A stretch of DNA of 64,000 nt. Origin: Fibrobacter sp. UWH4. Lineage in GTDB: Bacteria; Fibrobacterota; Fibrobacteria; Fibrobacterales; Fibrobacteraceae. A program made the translations under genes and the position numbers. The stretch is taken from assembly GCF_900142475.1 (NCBI RefSeq), contig NZ_FRAY01000009.1, positions 1 through 64,000 on the forward strand, read 5' to 3'. Positions 1 to 9,407 of the stretch are shown one piece after another (positions within the stretch are counted from its first letter, which is position 1; each line of letters starts with the position of its first letter). Below the pieces are notes generated by a model. That model saw only the letters and a program-made list of their open reading frames with translations, was not told where the DNA came from and searched no databases.

Positions 1-190
1 ACCTACGACTGCGAGAAGGAATGTTCCCGCTCGTGGATGCGTACGCCTCGGTCAGCGGGAGGGGCAGACTCGGAAATGAATATATAAATTTTTCGTGTAG
101 AGTGCAATAGGGGGAAGGCGGAATAAAATAAAAAATGCTGAATGACATTAATTGTCGCCTTTTGTATGGAAGCAGTTCGTCTGTCGAAGT

Positions 191-1201
191 ATGAAGACCG
201 TCTGGTCTCTGCCAAGGATTCTAAAAAATTCTAAATTTGACCCTGTCATGTTTTTTAGGAAACATTTGGGTCTTATTTTTGGATTTGGAGTGGCGGTTGT
301 TGCGCTTGCCATGGTCTACCTTTCTACTCGTCCGCTTATCCCGTTGGACGTTCAGGAACAGATTGAAGACGATCTTGAAAAATGCGGCGGTGAATTGAAA
401 GAGGCCCGCTGTGCGGTAAGTGGCGAAGACGGCTGGATTTTCTTGCAAGAAAGTCTTGTCAATCTGGTGGTGGACTGGAAAGAAAACTTGAATTCTTTTG
501 TCGCTTTCAATGATTCCTTGGAAGCGCGCGGTATCAAGTTGGTGGTGGTGCCTGTTCCAGATAAATTGCAAATCGAGGCGGAACATTATTCGGAAGAATT
601 GTCGGGAGGGATTGTTGCCCCGCAATATGAAGAATGGGTAGATGCGTTGCAAGACGAAGGTGTTGTCGTTGTCGATGCGGTAGAGGAGTTTCTCGAAAAG
701 AATGAGGAAACGCCCATGTTCGAAGCGTACGAAAGCCACTATACCAGTGCGGGTCGGCAGGTTCTTGCCCAGATGATTGCCGATTCTATCAACGAGATGG
801 ACTTGGATGTTCCGAGGGAAGAATGGTTCCTGCGCGACACGGTTGTTCCCGGTACCGGAAATCTTTATCACTTGAAGTACAATTCTTACCCGGATTACGA
901 TGTGCGCGTGCTAAAGACTGTGGATGCGGAAGGGAAGCGCTATCACGGTTCCAAGGACGCTCCCATTGTGGTGATTGGCGACAGCAATGCCGATTTTGGC
1001 TGGAACAGTTCTTCCAATATCGGCGCATACATTGCGCAGGCGACGGGGATAAAGACTTTTACCCGCAGCCGTATCGGCGGGGGAAACTTGGGCCCGACCT
1101 TGTTCAAGGACCGTTCGGAATTCCTGAATGGCAAAAAGATGGTGGTCTGGGTGTTTGACGGTCGTGAACTTTACGGCGATTTCCGCATGCCGGAATTCTA
1201 G
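191..1201 (+). CDS. AlgX/AlgJ-like SGNH-fold membrane-anchored protein
   Basis: Probable polysaccharide O-acetylation accessory protein of the AlgX/AlgJ type, anchored in the inner membrane with its domain in the periplasm. One hydrophobic helix spans about residues 24-44. A GDSN motif near residue 262 and an ESHYTSAG motif near residue 180 resemble the Ser block and the Asp/His block of SGNH esterases, although Glu stands where AlgX has Asp. I chose the ATG at 191; an upstream TTG at 152 and the ATG at 248 are alternatives, and none has a clear ribosome-binding site. Such proteins usually follow an MBOAT O-acyltransferase gene; what lies upstream is outside the window and bases 1-150 cannot be assigned. 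Family confidence is moderate. Confidence 0.6.
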   Translation: MKTVWSLPRILKNSKFDPVMFFRKHLGLIFGFGVAVVALAMVYLSTRPLIPLDVQEQIEDDLEKCGGELKEARCAVSGEDGWIFLQESLVNLVVDWKENLNSFVAFNDSLEARGIKLVVVPVPDKLQIEAEHYSEELSGGIVAPQYEEWVDALQDEGVVVVDAVEEFLEKNEETPMFEAYESHYTSAGRQVLAQMIADSINEMDLDVPREEWFLRDTVVPGTGNLYHLKYNSYPDYDVRVLKTVDAEGKRYHGSKDAPIVVIGDSNADFGWNSSSNIGAYIAQATGIKTFTRSRIGGGNLGPTLFKDRSEFLNGKKMVVWVFDGRELYGDFRMPEF

Positions 1202-1212
1202 TTCCGGAATGT

Positions 1213-1647
1213 CTAATCCAGCATAATCGTGAAGGGGCCGTCGTTTACGAGGCTCACCTGCATGTCGGCGCCGAATTTCCCTGTCTGCACGACGGGGATT
1301 TCTTTTTTGCACTCGGCAACGATGTATTCGTAGAGCTCGTTTGCGAGAGTCGGGTTGCCTGCACCGTTGAACGTGGGGCGGTTGCCCTTGTTGCAGTTGG
1401 CGTACAGCGTAAATTGCGAGACCAGCAGGAGCTCGCCGCCGACGTCCTTGATAGAAAGATTCGTCTTGCCGTTTTTGTCGGCAAAGATGCGCAGCGCTAG
1501 CATCTTGTGGATGAGCCTGTCGGCGATTTCCTTGGTATCTTCTTCGCCCACGCCGATGAGAATCATGTAGCCCTTGCCGATTTTGCCGACAGTCTGCCCT
1601 TCGATATCCACCTGGGCGTTCAATACTCGCTGAATTAGGAATTTCAT
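1213..1647 (-). CDS. dtd: D-aminoacyl-tRNA deacylase
   Basis: Removes D-amino acids (classically D-Tyr) mischarged onto tRNA and recycles the tRNA in the cytoplasm. The 144-residue length is that of the DTD1 family. The SQFTLYA motif (about residues 78-84) and the C-terminal NDGPFT motif, which contributes the cross-subunit Gly-Pro loop, are both present. The start has a good GGAG site nine bases upstream. It is the last gene of a minus-strand set (sufS, tcdA, dtd); the tcdA stop lies one base before its ATG, so translational coupling is likely. Confidence 0.95.
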   Translation of the reverse strand: MKFLIQRVLNAQVDIEGQTVGKIGKGYMILIGVGEEDTKEIADRLIHKMLALRIFADKNGKTNLSIKDVGGELLLVSQFTLYANCNKGNRPTFNGAGNPTLANELYEYIVAECKKEIPVVQTGKFGADMQVSLVNDGPFTIMLD

Positions 1648-1648
1648 G

Positions 1649-2482
1649 TTACTCCGCGCTGGCTAAGGCCTTTTTGTAGATGTCCTGCATCACGAGGCCC
1701 GCAATCATGAATCCAAAAATAGCGGTGGAGTGTGCCATGGTGCCGTTGATTTGCGCCTTGCTGCTGCACCATTCGTGATCGACCAGGTTTGCATTCTGGA
1801 GTTCGGCTTCGCTCCTTTCGTGGCGCACCTTGGGGCACATGCAGGCGTCGGTGCCACAAGAGGAATTCTTGCCGCGGTTTTTCAGGAGTTCGTCGCTGTA
1901 GACGCACAGCACCTTTTTCTTGAGTGCCATTTTCTTTTTCTTGAACTTGTCGCGGAGCGCGCGGGCGAGCGGGCAACCGGCGACCTTCCAGAATTCGGCG
2001 ACCTTGGTTCGTGTGGGGTCCATCTTGAGGGCTGCCCCCATTGAAGAAAATACCGTGGCCTTGGTGCGCGTGGCGTGCCACAACAGCTGCATCTTGTTTT
2101 CGAGGCTGTCGATGGCATCGATGATGTAGTCGAAGGTGTCCAGTTGGAATTTGTCCGTATTCGCTTCTTCGTAGATGTCTTGCAATGCGACAATGTTGGC
2201 GTGCGGGTTGATTTCGAGCAGACGGTTTTTGAGGACTTCGACTTTGACTTGCCCCACGGTTTTCGTGGTGGCCATCAGTTGGCGGTTCACGTTGGTGACG
2301 CACACGCGGTCAGAATCGACGAGCACGAGTTCCTTGATGCCGGAACGCACCAGGCTTTCGGCGCACCAGCTGCCGACTCCGCCGAGACCGAAGATGATGA
2401 CGCGCTTCTGGTAGATGTTGCCCATCACGTCGTCCCCGAGCAAGAGCGATGTGCGGTTAAAGATGCCTTTCTCGATTCCCAT
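1649..2482 (-). CDS. tcdA: tRNA threonylcarbamoyladenosine dehydratase (TcdA/CsdL, E1-like)
   Basis: E1/ThiF-fold enzyme that ATP-dependently cyclises t6A37 of ANN-decoding tRNAs to ct6A. The Rossmann motif GLGGVGSW (about residues 33-40), the following [14 protein letters not shown] block that binds ATP, and a Cys-rich stretch around residues 190-220 ([10 protein letters not shown]) match the family; 277 residues is normal. It lies 11 bp downstream of a SufS/CsdA-type cysteine desulfurase, mirroring E. coli, where CsdL is encoded beside csdA-csdE and receives sulfur-relay input. No csdE/sufE is visible here. Confidence 0.93.
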   Translation of the reverse strand: MGIEKGIFNRTSLLLGDDVMGNIYQKRVIIFGLGGVGSWCAESLVRSGIKELVLVDSDRVCVTNVNRQLMATTKTVGQVKVEVLKNRLLEINPHANIVALQDIYEEANTDKFQLDTFDYIIDAIDSLENKMQLLWHATRTKATVFSSMGAALKMDPTRTKVAEFWKVAGCPLARALRDKFKKKKMALKKKVLCVYSDELLKNRGKNSSCGTDACMCPKVRHERSEAELQNANLVDHEWCSSKAQINGTMAHSTAIFGFMIAGLVMQDIYKKALASAE

Positions 2483-2493
2483 ACGAGTCCCGG

Positions 2494-3732
2494 TTAACCG
2501 AAGAGTCGGAGAACGCGCTTGATGCCTGCGACAAAGCGGTCGATGTCGCGCTTCAGGGTGTACGCGCCGAAGCTGAGTCGAAGCGTGGCGTCGACGCCGA
2601 AGCGGTCCATCACGGGTTGGGCGCAGTGGTGCCCGCTACGCACTGCAACGTTCTCTTCGTCGAGAATCATGGCGGCGTCGCTGACGGCGATGCCGTCCAG
2701 CGTAACGCTGATGAGGGCGCCGCGTTCCTTCGGGTTCCCGAAAATTTTTACCTGCGGGATTTGCGCAAGCTGTTCCAGCGCATACTGCGTAATTTCTTCT
2801 TCGTGCTTGCGGATGTTCTCGATGCCGACTTCATTAATCCATTCAATGGCCTTGCCGAGCCCGATGACTTCGGCAATCATGGGCGTGCCTGCCTCAAAGC
2901 GTGCGGGAACGTCGGCGTAAGTCGTCTTTTCAAAAGTCACGTTCTTGATCATTTCGCCGCCGCCGTGCCAAGGGGGCATGCTGTCGAGAACTTCATACTT
3001 GCCGTAGAGTACGCCCACGCCTGTGGGGCCGTACATCTTGTGTCCGCTAAATGCCAAAAAGTCGCAGTCCAGCTTCTGCACGTCAATCTTGATGTGGCTC
3101 GAACTCTGGGCGGCGTCAATCAGAATCTTTGCCTGCGGGGCGAGCTTGCGGACGGTCGCGATGATTTCTGCAATCGGGTTCACGGTACCGACGGAATTGC
3201 TCACGTGGGCGACAGCCACCATCTTGGTGCGCGCATTCAACAAACCGGGAAGTGCTGCCAAATCCAGATCGCCGTTGTCCAAAACGGGAATCACCTTGAT
3301 TTTCGCACCCTTCATTTCGGCAACGAGCTGCCAGCTCACGATGTTTGCATGGTGCTCCAGGCCGCTAATCAGAATATCGTCGCCCGCCTCGAAGAACTTG
3401 CGGCCGTAGCTCCACGCCACCAGATTGATGCTTTCGGTGGTGCCGCGGGTGAACACGATTTCGTCTTCGGTCTTCGCGTTAATAAATTTTGCGACATTCT
3501 TGCGCGTTGCTTCGAATGCTTCGGTGGTGCGGGCGCTCAGACGGTACACGCCGCGCTTCACGGAACTGTAGTGCTCGCGGTAAAAGTCGTCCATCGCGTC
3601 GATGACGCATGCGGGCTTTTGCGTGGTGGCCGTGCTGTCGAGGAATGCCAAGGGCTTTGCGCCGTTGTCGCCTGCGACAAGCATCGGAAATTCGCTACGA
3701 ACTTTTTCGGCGTTAAAATTTGCATCAATCAT
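2494..3732 (-). CDS. sufS: SufS/CsdA-family cysteine desulfurase
   Basis: PLP enzyme that releases sulfane sulfur from cysteine for Fe-S assembly or tRNA modification. The PLP lysine is in FSGHKMYGPTG (about residue 230) and the persulfide Cys in RSGHHCAQP (about residue 370), the group II (SufS/CsdA) form with a short catalytic loop. The 412-residue length is typical. No suf scaffold genes are adjacent; instead tcdA follows at 11 bp, so the physiological role could be CsdA-like. The gene symbol follows sequence family rather than proven pathway. Confidence 0.9.
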   Translation of the reverse strand: MIDANFNAEKVRSEFPMLVAGDNGAKPLAFLDSTATTQKPACVIDAMDDFYREHYSSVKRGVYRLSARTTEAFEATRKNVAKFINAKTEDEIVFTRGTTESINLVAWSYGRKFFEAGDDILISGLEHHANIVSWQLVAEMKGAKIKVIPVLDNGDLDLAALPGLLNARTKMVAVAHVSNSVGTVNPIAEIIATVRKLAPQAKILIDAAQSSSHIKIDVQKLDCDFLAFSGHKMYGPTGVGVLYGKYEVLDSMPPWHGGGEMIKNVTFEKTTYADVPARFEAGTPMIAEVIGLGKAIEWINEVGIENIRKHEEEITQYALEQLAQIPQVKIFGNPKERGALISVTLDGIAVSDAAMILDEENVAVRSGHHCAQPVMDRFGVDATLRLSFGAYTLKRDIDRFVAGIKRVLRLFG

Positions 3733-3923
3733 GGGCCCAAATATAGTAATTAACGTTATAGCCTGAATTTATGGATTGTTATAGTGTAGAGGTTGTAGAA
3801 CTTAGAACCTAGAATTTAGGACATTCTTTCGTCTCTAAGATCAACCAACTAAGTTCTGCTTACTGCATTCTGCCTACTGCCATTTTTTCTATATTTACAC
3901 CGGAATTTTTTGTGAGGGTTAAA

Positions 3924-5351
3924 ATGAAAATTCTTGGTGGTGTATTGTTTTTGGGAGTTCTTGCCTTGGGCGTTTCTAACGCTTTTGCCCAGCCGGAACT
4001 TCGTGACGCTATTGATAACGGCGATATTGCCGCGGCCCAGAAAATCGTAAAAAAGGGGGCCGCCGAAGAAATTTATTGCGGCAAGCTTTCTCCTGAAGAA
4101 GCTGTCAAGGTTTACGAAAAAATATTCAAGGCAATGCCTTATGAGTCCTTCTCAAATTGTCAGTCCCAGTTCTCATACGGCTACGGCACCAAGGTCTGTG
4201 CGAATGCCAAGGCGATGGATGCCTGTACCGAAGTTGTTTCGTACCTGTTGCTGGAAAGCGAAAGCGGCAATACCAAGGCCATCGATGCGTTGGATGGAGT
4301 CTTGAACGTGGCCCTTAAAACGAAGGCTTATGCAAAACCGGTCAAGGTTTCTGTCGATACGAGCCTGTGGGTCGTATGCCCCAAGAAAAAGGGCAAGGCC
4401 CGCGAAGCTTGCGTAGAGGAGTGCTTTGAACAGTCACTCAATATGAAGGATACCGTGCGCGCGGATCTTTGCGAAACGAATCCGGAACATTATATCGATA
4501 CGACGATCAAGGTGTCTGTTCCTTCGCCGCTATATGAAAAGCTCCGCAGGGGGCTTCTTGAAGGGTATTGGAAAACGCAGAAGTCTGCGGCCGCAAGGTA
4601 TGCGGCCATGATTCAGAAAAGTGCGCGAACACTTTCGATTCCCGATAGCGAAGTCGTCAACCTGAATTATGTGTCTCGCTGGGCGGACAAGCACAAGGCT
4701 GATTCTACGGCGCTTCCTGGCGGTGAACTTTTCCGTTTCTGCGCCTCGTGGCAGCAAGAAGTTGATTCGATGCTCGCTTTGAAGGGCTTTGAAACGCGTT
4801 GCCCGGTATTTGAATCGTTTGTCGACAGTCGTGACGGTCAGACTTATAAGGTCAAGGAAATCAATGGTACCCGTTGGTTTGTGCAGAATCTGAACTATGC
4901 GATTGAAGAAAAGTCGATGTGTTACGATCGCGAAGAAGAAAGCTGCAAGATGTACGGCCGCCTTTATACGCAGGATGCGGCTCTGGTCGCTTGTCCCGAA
5001 GGCTCTCGCCTGGCAACGGACGACGATTGGAAAATGCTCGAAATATATGCGGGTGGCGCAAATGAGGCTGCGGTACACCTTCGTACCAACGGCTCAGATG
5101 ATTATGCCTTCACGGCCATGTTCGGCGGCTATGCCAACAAGAACGGCATCTCGGTGATTATGGGCGAAGGTGCCTATTTCTGGACGAGCAAGGATGTGGG
5201 CGACGGCCGCGGTATTGCACGCTCCATGTTCAGTACCGACAAAGAAGTTTCGTCCATTCCCGTGGATAAGAACTTCTGGCTTTCCGTTCGCTGCGTGGTG
5301 AATGCTGCCCCTGCAGAAGAACCCGCACCCGCTGCTGATGCTAAGCCCTGA
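3924..5351 (+). CDS. Exported FISUMP-domain protein
   Basis: Secreted or surface protein of the Fibrobacter paralogous family. Residues 1-23 form a signal peptide ending in an AFA cleavage site. Residues about 26-45 (LRDAIDNGDIAAAQ...) look like a single ankyrin-type helix pair, followed by a Cys-containing helical region. From about residue 300 the C-terminus is a FISUMP domain (TIGR02145), recognised by DGQTYKVKEINGTRWFVQNL, CPEGSRLATDDDW and the terminal WLSVRCV. The ATG at 3924 is preferred over the GTG at 3912 because GAGG precedes it at the right distance and the signal peptide then starts correctly. Function of the domain is unknown; surface binding is a common guess. Confidence 0.85.
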   Translation: MKILGGVLFLGVLALGVSNAFAQPELRDAIDNGDIAAAQKIVKKGAAEEIYCGKLSPEEAVKVYEKIFKAMPYESFSNCQSQFSYGYGTKVCANAKAMDACTEVVSYLLLESESGNTKAIDALDGVLNVALKTKAYAKPVKVSVDTSLWVVCPKKKGKAREACVEECFEQSLNMKDTVRADLCETNPEHYIDTTIKVSVPSPLYEKLRRGLLEGYWKTQKSAAARYAAMIQKSARTLSIPDSEVVNLNYVSRWADKHKADSTALPGGELFRFCASWQQEVDSMLALKGFETRCPVFESFVDSRDGQTYKVKEINGTRWFVQNLNYAIEEKSMCYDREEESCKMYGRLYTQDAALVACPEGSRLATDDDWKMLEIYAGGANEAAVHLRTNGSDDYAFTAMFGGYANKNGISVIMGEGAYFWTSKDVGDGRGIARSMFSTDKEVSSIPVDKNFWLSVRCVVNAAPAEEPAPAADAKP

Positions 5352-5399
5352 CTATTGTCAATTTCTTGGTTTTTCTAACTAGACCTACCCGCTGAGTTT

Positions 5400-5438
5400 C
5401 TACTTGAGTAAATCCGAACTCTGAAATCCGAATTGTCT
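5400..5438. repeat. Degenerate CTGAAATCCGAA-type short repeats
   Basis: Short imperfect repeats of the form AATCCGAACTCTGAAATCCG lie immediately upstream of epmA. The same phraseology recurs at 10848-10872 and 20249-20319. It has no coding potential. Confidence 0.5.
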
Positions 5439-6389
5439 ATGTCCTTCGCTCCTACTTGCAGTCGTGATTCTTGGGTAAAGCGTCAAGCCTTGATGAACAA
5501 GGTTCGCGCCTTCTTTGTTGCCCGTGGGGTACTTGAAGTCGAAACGCCGACACTTTCGAACGCGGGCGGTACCGACCCTCAGCTGGATTACTTTGAAGTC
5601 GAGGGCAGGCATTTTATGATGACCAGTCCCGAATTCCACATGAAGCGATTGCTTGCGGCGGGCTTCGGAGACATTTTCCAGATAACGAAGTCTTTTCGCA
5701 AAGATGAATTCGGTGCTCACCACAACAACGAGTTCAGTATGGTGGAATGGTACCGTGTGGGTATGCCGCAAGAAACGTTGATGGACGAGGTGGAAACGCT
5801 TGTTTCCGAAATCATCGGCAAACCCATTAACGCTCGTCGCACGCGCTGGATCGATGCGTTCAAGAATTACGCGGGCGTGAATCCGCTGAAGGCTTCGGAC
5901 GAAGAATTTGCTGCGTCCTGCACCGCTCGCGATATTCCGCTTCCTGTCGATGTCACGGCGATGTCTCGCGAGGACTGGTGGGATTACCTGATGGTGTTTG
6001 CGGTGGAACCCGCACTCGCCAAGAACGGCCCCGAATTTATTCTGGATTATCCGCAGTCGCAGGCCGCGCTGGCTCAGACCTACGTGGGCGAAGACGGTTA
6101 CACCTGGGCGCGTCGTTTTGAACTGTTTGTGGATCAGGTGGAACTTTGCAACGGGTACATGGAACTCACCGATGCGGCCGAGCAGCGTAGACGCTTCGCT
6201 GCTGACCTTGAAATTCGTCGCGGCATGAATAAGCCTTTGCCGCCGATTGACGAAAACTTCCTGGCGGCGCTTGAATCGGGGATGCCTTCTTGTTCCGGCG
6301 TGGCGCTCGGTCTTGACCGATTGTTTATGCTCGCGATGGGAAAAGAGGAAATTAAGGACGTAATCCTTTTCCCGAGCCCTATCGCTTGA
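5439..6389 (+). CDS. epmA: EF-P beta-lysylation protein EpmA (GenX/PoxA)
   Basis: Class II lysyl-tRNA-synthetase paralogue that attaches (beta-)lysine to the conserved lysine of elongation factor P, allowing rapid translation of proline runs. It is the catalytic core only (316 residues, no anticodon-binding domain). Class II motif 1 (VETPTLSNAGGTDP), motif 2 (FRKDEFGAHHNNEFSMVEWY) and motif 3 (GVALGLDRLFMLAMG) are intact. The ATG at 5439 fits family N-termini better than a TTG six bases upstream. No epmB (lysine 2,3-aminomutase) or efp is in the window. Confidence 0.93.
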   Translation: MSFAPTCSRDSWVKRQALMNKVRAFFVARGVLEVETPTLSNAGGTDPQLDYFEVEGRHFMMTSPEFHMKRLLAAGFGDIFQITKSFRKDEFGAHHNNEFSMVEWYRVGMPQETLMDEVETLVSEIIGKPINARRTRWIDAFKNYAGVNPLKASDEEFAASCTARDIPLPVDVTAMSREDWWDYLMVFAVEPALAKNGPEFILDYPQSQAALAQTYVGEDGYTWARRFELFVDQVELCNGYMELTDAAEQRRRFAADLEIRRGMNKPLPPIDENFLAALESGMPSCSGVALGLDRLFMLAMGKEEIKDVILFPSPIA

Positions 6390-6411
6390 TATTCGAAAGA
6401 CTTCAGACTGT

Positions 6412-6948
6412 CTACTTCCGACCGTCTACTAACTTCCCGATTAGCTTTCGCATCTGTTTTTCGTCGAATTCTCCGACGTTGATTTTCACGATGCTATCTT
6501 GTGCGTTTACGAGGTAGGTTACGGGAATGACGCCCGGGTTGCCTAGCTTGTTCATCATGTCGTAGTTCCAGTGGAACGTGGTCCACGGAATCTTTGCGGC
6601 CTTGTTGTACTTGGCGGCGATACGCGGCGAGTCGTCTTCGTTCACCATCAGAATCTTGAAGCCCCTGTCGGCAAATTCGGAATCGAGCTGTTTGAGGAGG
6701 GGGAGTTCGGCGCGGCAGCCGGGACACCACGAGGCGGTCAGCGCGATGAGCGTGACGGTTCCTTTTTCAGCCTGGTAGGTGGAGATGGTTCCGTCGAGGA
6801 GCTTTCCCCTGAAGTCTTGGATCTTGGTGGGCGCGGCCTGGAAATACCCCTGGTCGCATGCGGAAAATAGGACTGCAAATGCCAATAGCAGCATGCTAGT
6901 CACTCCAAAAACGCCTCGCGAAGAGGTTATTTTACGCCCAAGTTCCAT
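6412..6948 (-). CDS. TlpA/ResA-like thioredoxin-fold lipoprotein
   Basis: Predicted lipoprotein of 178 residues: a hydrophobic signal ends in the lipobox LFSAC (Cys about residue 31), followed by an AhpC/TSA-TlpA-type thioredoxin domain with the redox motif WCPGC near residues 74-78 and the cis-Pro segment VIPVTYLV near residue 143. It probably acts as a thiol-disulfide reductase or folding helper in the periplasm. The reading frame is open far upstream into pilT, but the ATG at 6948 is the one that begins the signal peptide. Confidence 0.85.
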   Translation of the reverse strand: MELGRKITSSRGVFGVTSMLLLAFAVLFSACDQGYFQAAPTKIQDFRGKLLDGTISTYQAEKGTVTLIALTASWCPGCRAELPLLKQLDSEFADRGFKILMVNEDDSPRIAAKYNKAAKIPWTTFHWNYDMMNKLGNPGVIPVTYLVNAQDSIVKINVGEFDEKQMRKLIGKLVDGRK

Positions 6949-7032
6949 TCTAGATAACAAAATAGTGTTTTTTCGGAAAAAATGTGCGTTTTTAATGAAA
7001 AAATCGGCCCATTTTAAGTTATATTCTTTAGC

Positions 7033-8100
7033 ATGGCATACAATATTCAAGATCTTCTTTCTGAAATGGTCCAGCGTGGCGCCTCTGACTTGCACATTAC
7101 TGCAGGTGCGCCTCCCCTTATTCGTCTTTCCGGCAAGCTCACCCCCATTGGCGAGGACAAGCTCAAACCGGACGAAACTATGCGCATGACCTATAGCCTG
7201 ATGAACGAAGGCCAGAAGAAGACTTTCGAACAGCAGAAGGAATGTGATTTTTCTTTCGGTATTGCGAACCTCGCGCGTTTCCGTGCGAACGCTTATCTGC
7301 AGCGTGGTTGCGTGGCGCTTGCGCTCCGTATCATTCCGCTTGAAATCAAGACCTTTAAGGATCTCGGCCTCCCGAAGATTATGGCCGAGTTCACGACCCG
7401 TCCTTCCGGCCTCGTGCTGGTGACGGGGGCTACGGGTTCGGGTAAGTCGACGACCTTGGCCGCCATGATTGACAAAATCAACAAGGAACGTCACGACCAC
7501 ATTCTGACGGTGGAAGATCCGATCGAATTCTTGCACAAACACCAGGGTTGCATGATCAACCAGCGCGAAGTCGGTAGCGATACCAACAGTTTTGCCCAGG
7601 CTCTTAAGATGGCGCTCCGTCAGGACCCTGACGTGGTGCTTATCGGCGAAATGCGTGACCTTGAAACAATCCGTGCGGCTTTGACGATTGCTGAAACCGG
7701 TCACTTGGCTTTTGCGACGCTCCATACCAACTCTTGTGTGCAGACCATCAACCGTGTGGTCGACGCGTTCCCGAAGGGCGAACAGCAGACTGTGCGTACG
7801 CAGCTCTCGTTCGTGCTGCAGGGCGTGATTTGCCAGACGCTTATGCCGCGCATTGGCGGTGGCCGTGTGATGGCTTACGAGGTGATGAACGTGACTCCGG
7901 GTATTCGTGCGTTGATTCGCGACGACAAGGTGCACCAGATTGAATCGATGATTGAAATCGGTCAGAAGTTCGGCATGAACACGATGAACATGTGTCTCTG
8001 CGACCTGGTGAAGAACCACAAGGTCGACCGTTTCGACGCCCTTGCCCGTTCTCCGAGTCCGGACCAGTTGGAACAGTTGTTTGTGAAGGAAGGCGTTTAA
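7033..8100 (+). CDS. pilT: Type IV pilus retraction ATPase PilT
   Basis: Cytoplasmic hexameric ATPase that depolymerises type IV pili and powers twitching, adhesion changes and DNA uptake. Walker A GATGSGKST (about residues 131-139), the Asp box EDPIEF, Walker B LIGEMRD and the His box TGHLAFATLHTN are all intact; length is 355. The N-terminus (DLLSEMVQRGASDLHIT) is the PilT signature. pilC follows after three bases. The pilin gene in this window is at 52786, about 44 kb away. Confidence 0.96.
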   Translation: MAYNIQDLLSEMVQRGASDLHITAGAPPLIRLSGKLTPIGEDKLKPDETMRMTYSLMNEGQKKTFEQQKECDFSFGIANLARFRANAYLQRGCVALALRIIPLEIKTFKDLGLPKIMAEFTTRPSGLVLVTGATGSGKSTTLAAMIDKINKERHDHILTVEDPIEFLHKHQGCMINQREVGSDTNSFAQALKMALRQDPDVVLIGEMRDLETIRAALTIAETGHLAFATLHTNSCVQTINRVVDAFPKGEQQTVRTQLSFVLQGVICQTLMPRIGGGRVMAYEVMNVTPGIRALIRDDKVHQIESMIEIGQKFGMNTMNMCLCDLVKNHKVDRFDALARSPSPDQLEQLFVKEGV

Positions 8101-8103
8101 CCT

Positions 8104-9306
8104 ATGGCAGAATTCCTATACAAGGCCACCAACAGCCAGGGCAACAATTTCGAAGGCTCGATTGAGGCGAAGGACAAGGCTGAAGCCGAAGCGCTGTTGA
8201 TGCGCCGCCGTTTGATTATTGTCAGCCTCAAGAAAAAGCCGACTGAAATCAAGATTAAGATCGGTTCGGGTATCAAGCCCGCCGAAATTGCACGCTTTAC
8301 CCGTATGTTCTCTTCGATGAGCTCGGCGGGTCTTCCGATGTTGCAGTGCTTGAACATTCTGGAGAACCAGTGCGAAAACCCGGAACTCAAGAATGTGGTC
8401 CACAAGATCACGCAGTCCATTAACGGCGGTTCGTCGTTGGCGGACGCCTTGGCGCAGCACCCGAAAGTCTTCAGCAACCTGTATACGAACATGGTGGCGG
8501 CTGGTGAAGCGGGTGGTATCTTGGACGGTATCTTGGCGCGTCTTGCAGAAACCCTTGAAAATAACGAACGCCTGAAGCGTAAAGTGAAAAAGGCTTTGAC
8601 CTACCCGGTGATGCTTGTTATCGTGGGTATTTTGGTGGTGATTGCCCTTATGACCTTCGTTGTGCCGACATTCGCTGAACAGTTCGCAGCCCTTGATGCA
8701 GAACTTCCGGCACCGACACAGGCGGTGATGGGCATTTCTGACTTTATTCGTGATAACGGTGCGTTCCTGTTTATCGGCGCGATTCTCTTGATTGTCGGCT
8801 TTAAGGTGGCCATGCGCGTGCCTGCGGCAAAGTTTGCCTGGGACGGCTTTATGCTGAAAGTGCCTAAACTGGGGGACCTGCAGATCAAGTCGACTACCGC
8901 TAGTTTTGCGAGAACGCTTGGAACTTTGCTGAATGCCGGTGTGTCCATCATGGATTCCTTGAAGGTGGTGGCCTCGACCGTTACGAACAAAGTAGTTGAA
9001 AAGGGCATTAACAAGATTGCAATCGGTATCGCGGGCGGTAAGAGTATCGCTGACCCGATGCAGGATACGGGACTTTTCCCGCCTATGGTGATCCAGATGA
9101 CAGGCGTGGGTGAAAAGACCGGTAACCTGGGCGGTATGCTTTTGAAACTGGCCGACTTCTATGACGAAGAAGTGGACGCCGCCGTGGACGCCGTGGTGGG
9201 CATGATGGAACCGTTAATCATCGTGTTCCTCGGCGGTGCTGTCGGTGGCCTCCTCATTGCAATGTATATGCCTATGTTCTCGATGGGCGACGCCGTTAAG
9301 GGATAA
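8104..9306 (+). CDS. pilC: Type IV pilus inner-membrane platform protein PilC
   Basis: GspF/PilC-family polytopic protein forming the inner-membrane platform of the pilus machine, contacted by PilB and PilT. Two T2SSF cytoplasmic domains are visible (about residues 65-190 and 265-390), each followed by a membrane helix; the final VFLGGAVGGLLIAMYMPMF segment is the family's C-terminal helix. Length is 400, as expected. It directly follows pilT. Confidence 0.95.
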   Translation: MAEFLYKATNSQGNNFEGSIEAKDKAEAEALLMRRRLIIVSLKKKPTEIKIKIGSGIKPAEIARFTRMFSSMSSAGLPMLQCLNILENQCENPELKNVVHKITQSINGGSSLADALAQHPKVFSNLYTNMVAAGEAGGILDGILARLAETLENNERLKRKVKKALTYPVMLVIVGILVVIALMTFVVPTFAEQFAALDAELPAPTQAVMGISDFIRDNGAFLFIGAILLIVGFKVAMRVPAAKFAWDGFMLKVPKLGDLQIKSTTASFARTLGTLLNAGVSIMDSLKVVASTVTNKVVEKGINKIAIGIAGGKSIADPMQDTGLFPPMVIQMTGVGEKTGNLGGMLLKLADFYDEEVDAAVDAVVGMMEPLIIVFLGGAVGGLLIAMYMPMFSMGDAVKG

Positions 9307-9407
9307 ATTTTAGTACTGTTGATACAGATGTATTGAAATTGTACTTCGTAGAGTGCCCCCTTTTAAAAAAAGGGGGTATATTTATAAACAAAGAAACGAG
9401 GTACACT

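Noticed and set aside
1-150. 3' end of an upstream gene (for example an MBOAT transferase)
   Set aside because: Three plus-strand frames are short and none shows a recognisable C-terminus, so no feature was called.
6949-8019. Upstream extension of the TlpA-like gene across pilT
   Set aside because: The signal peptide and lipobox begin at 6948; the extension is antisense to pilT.
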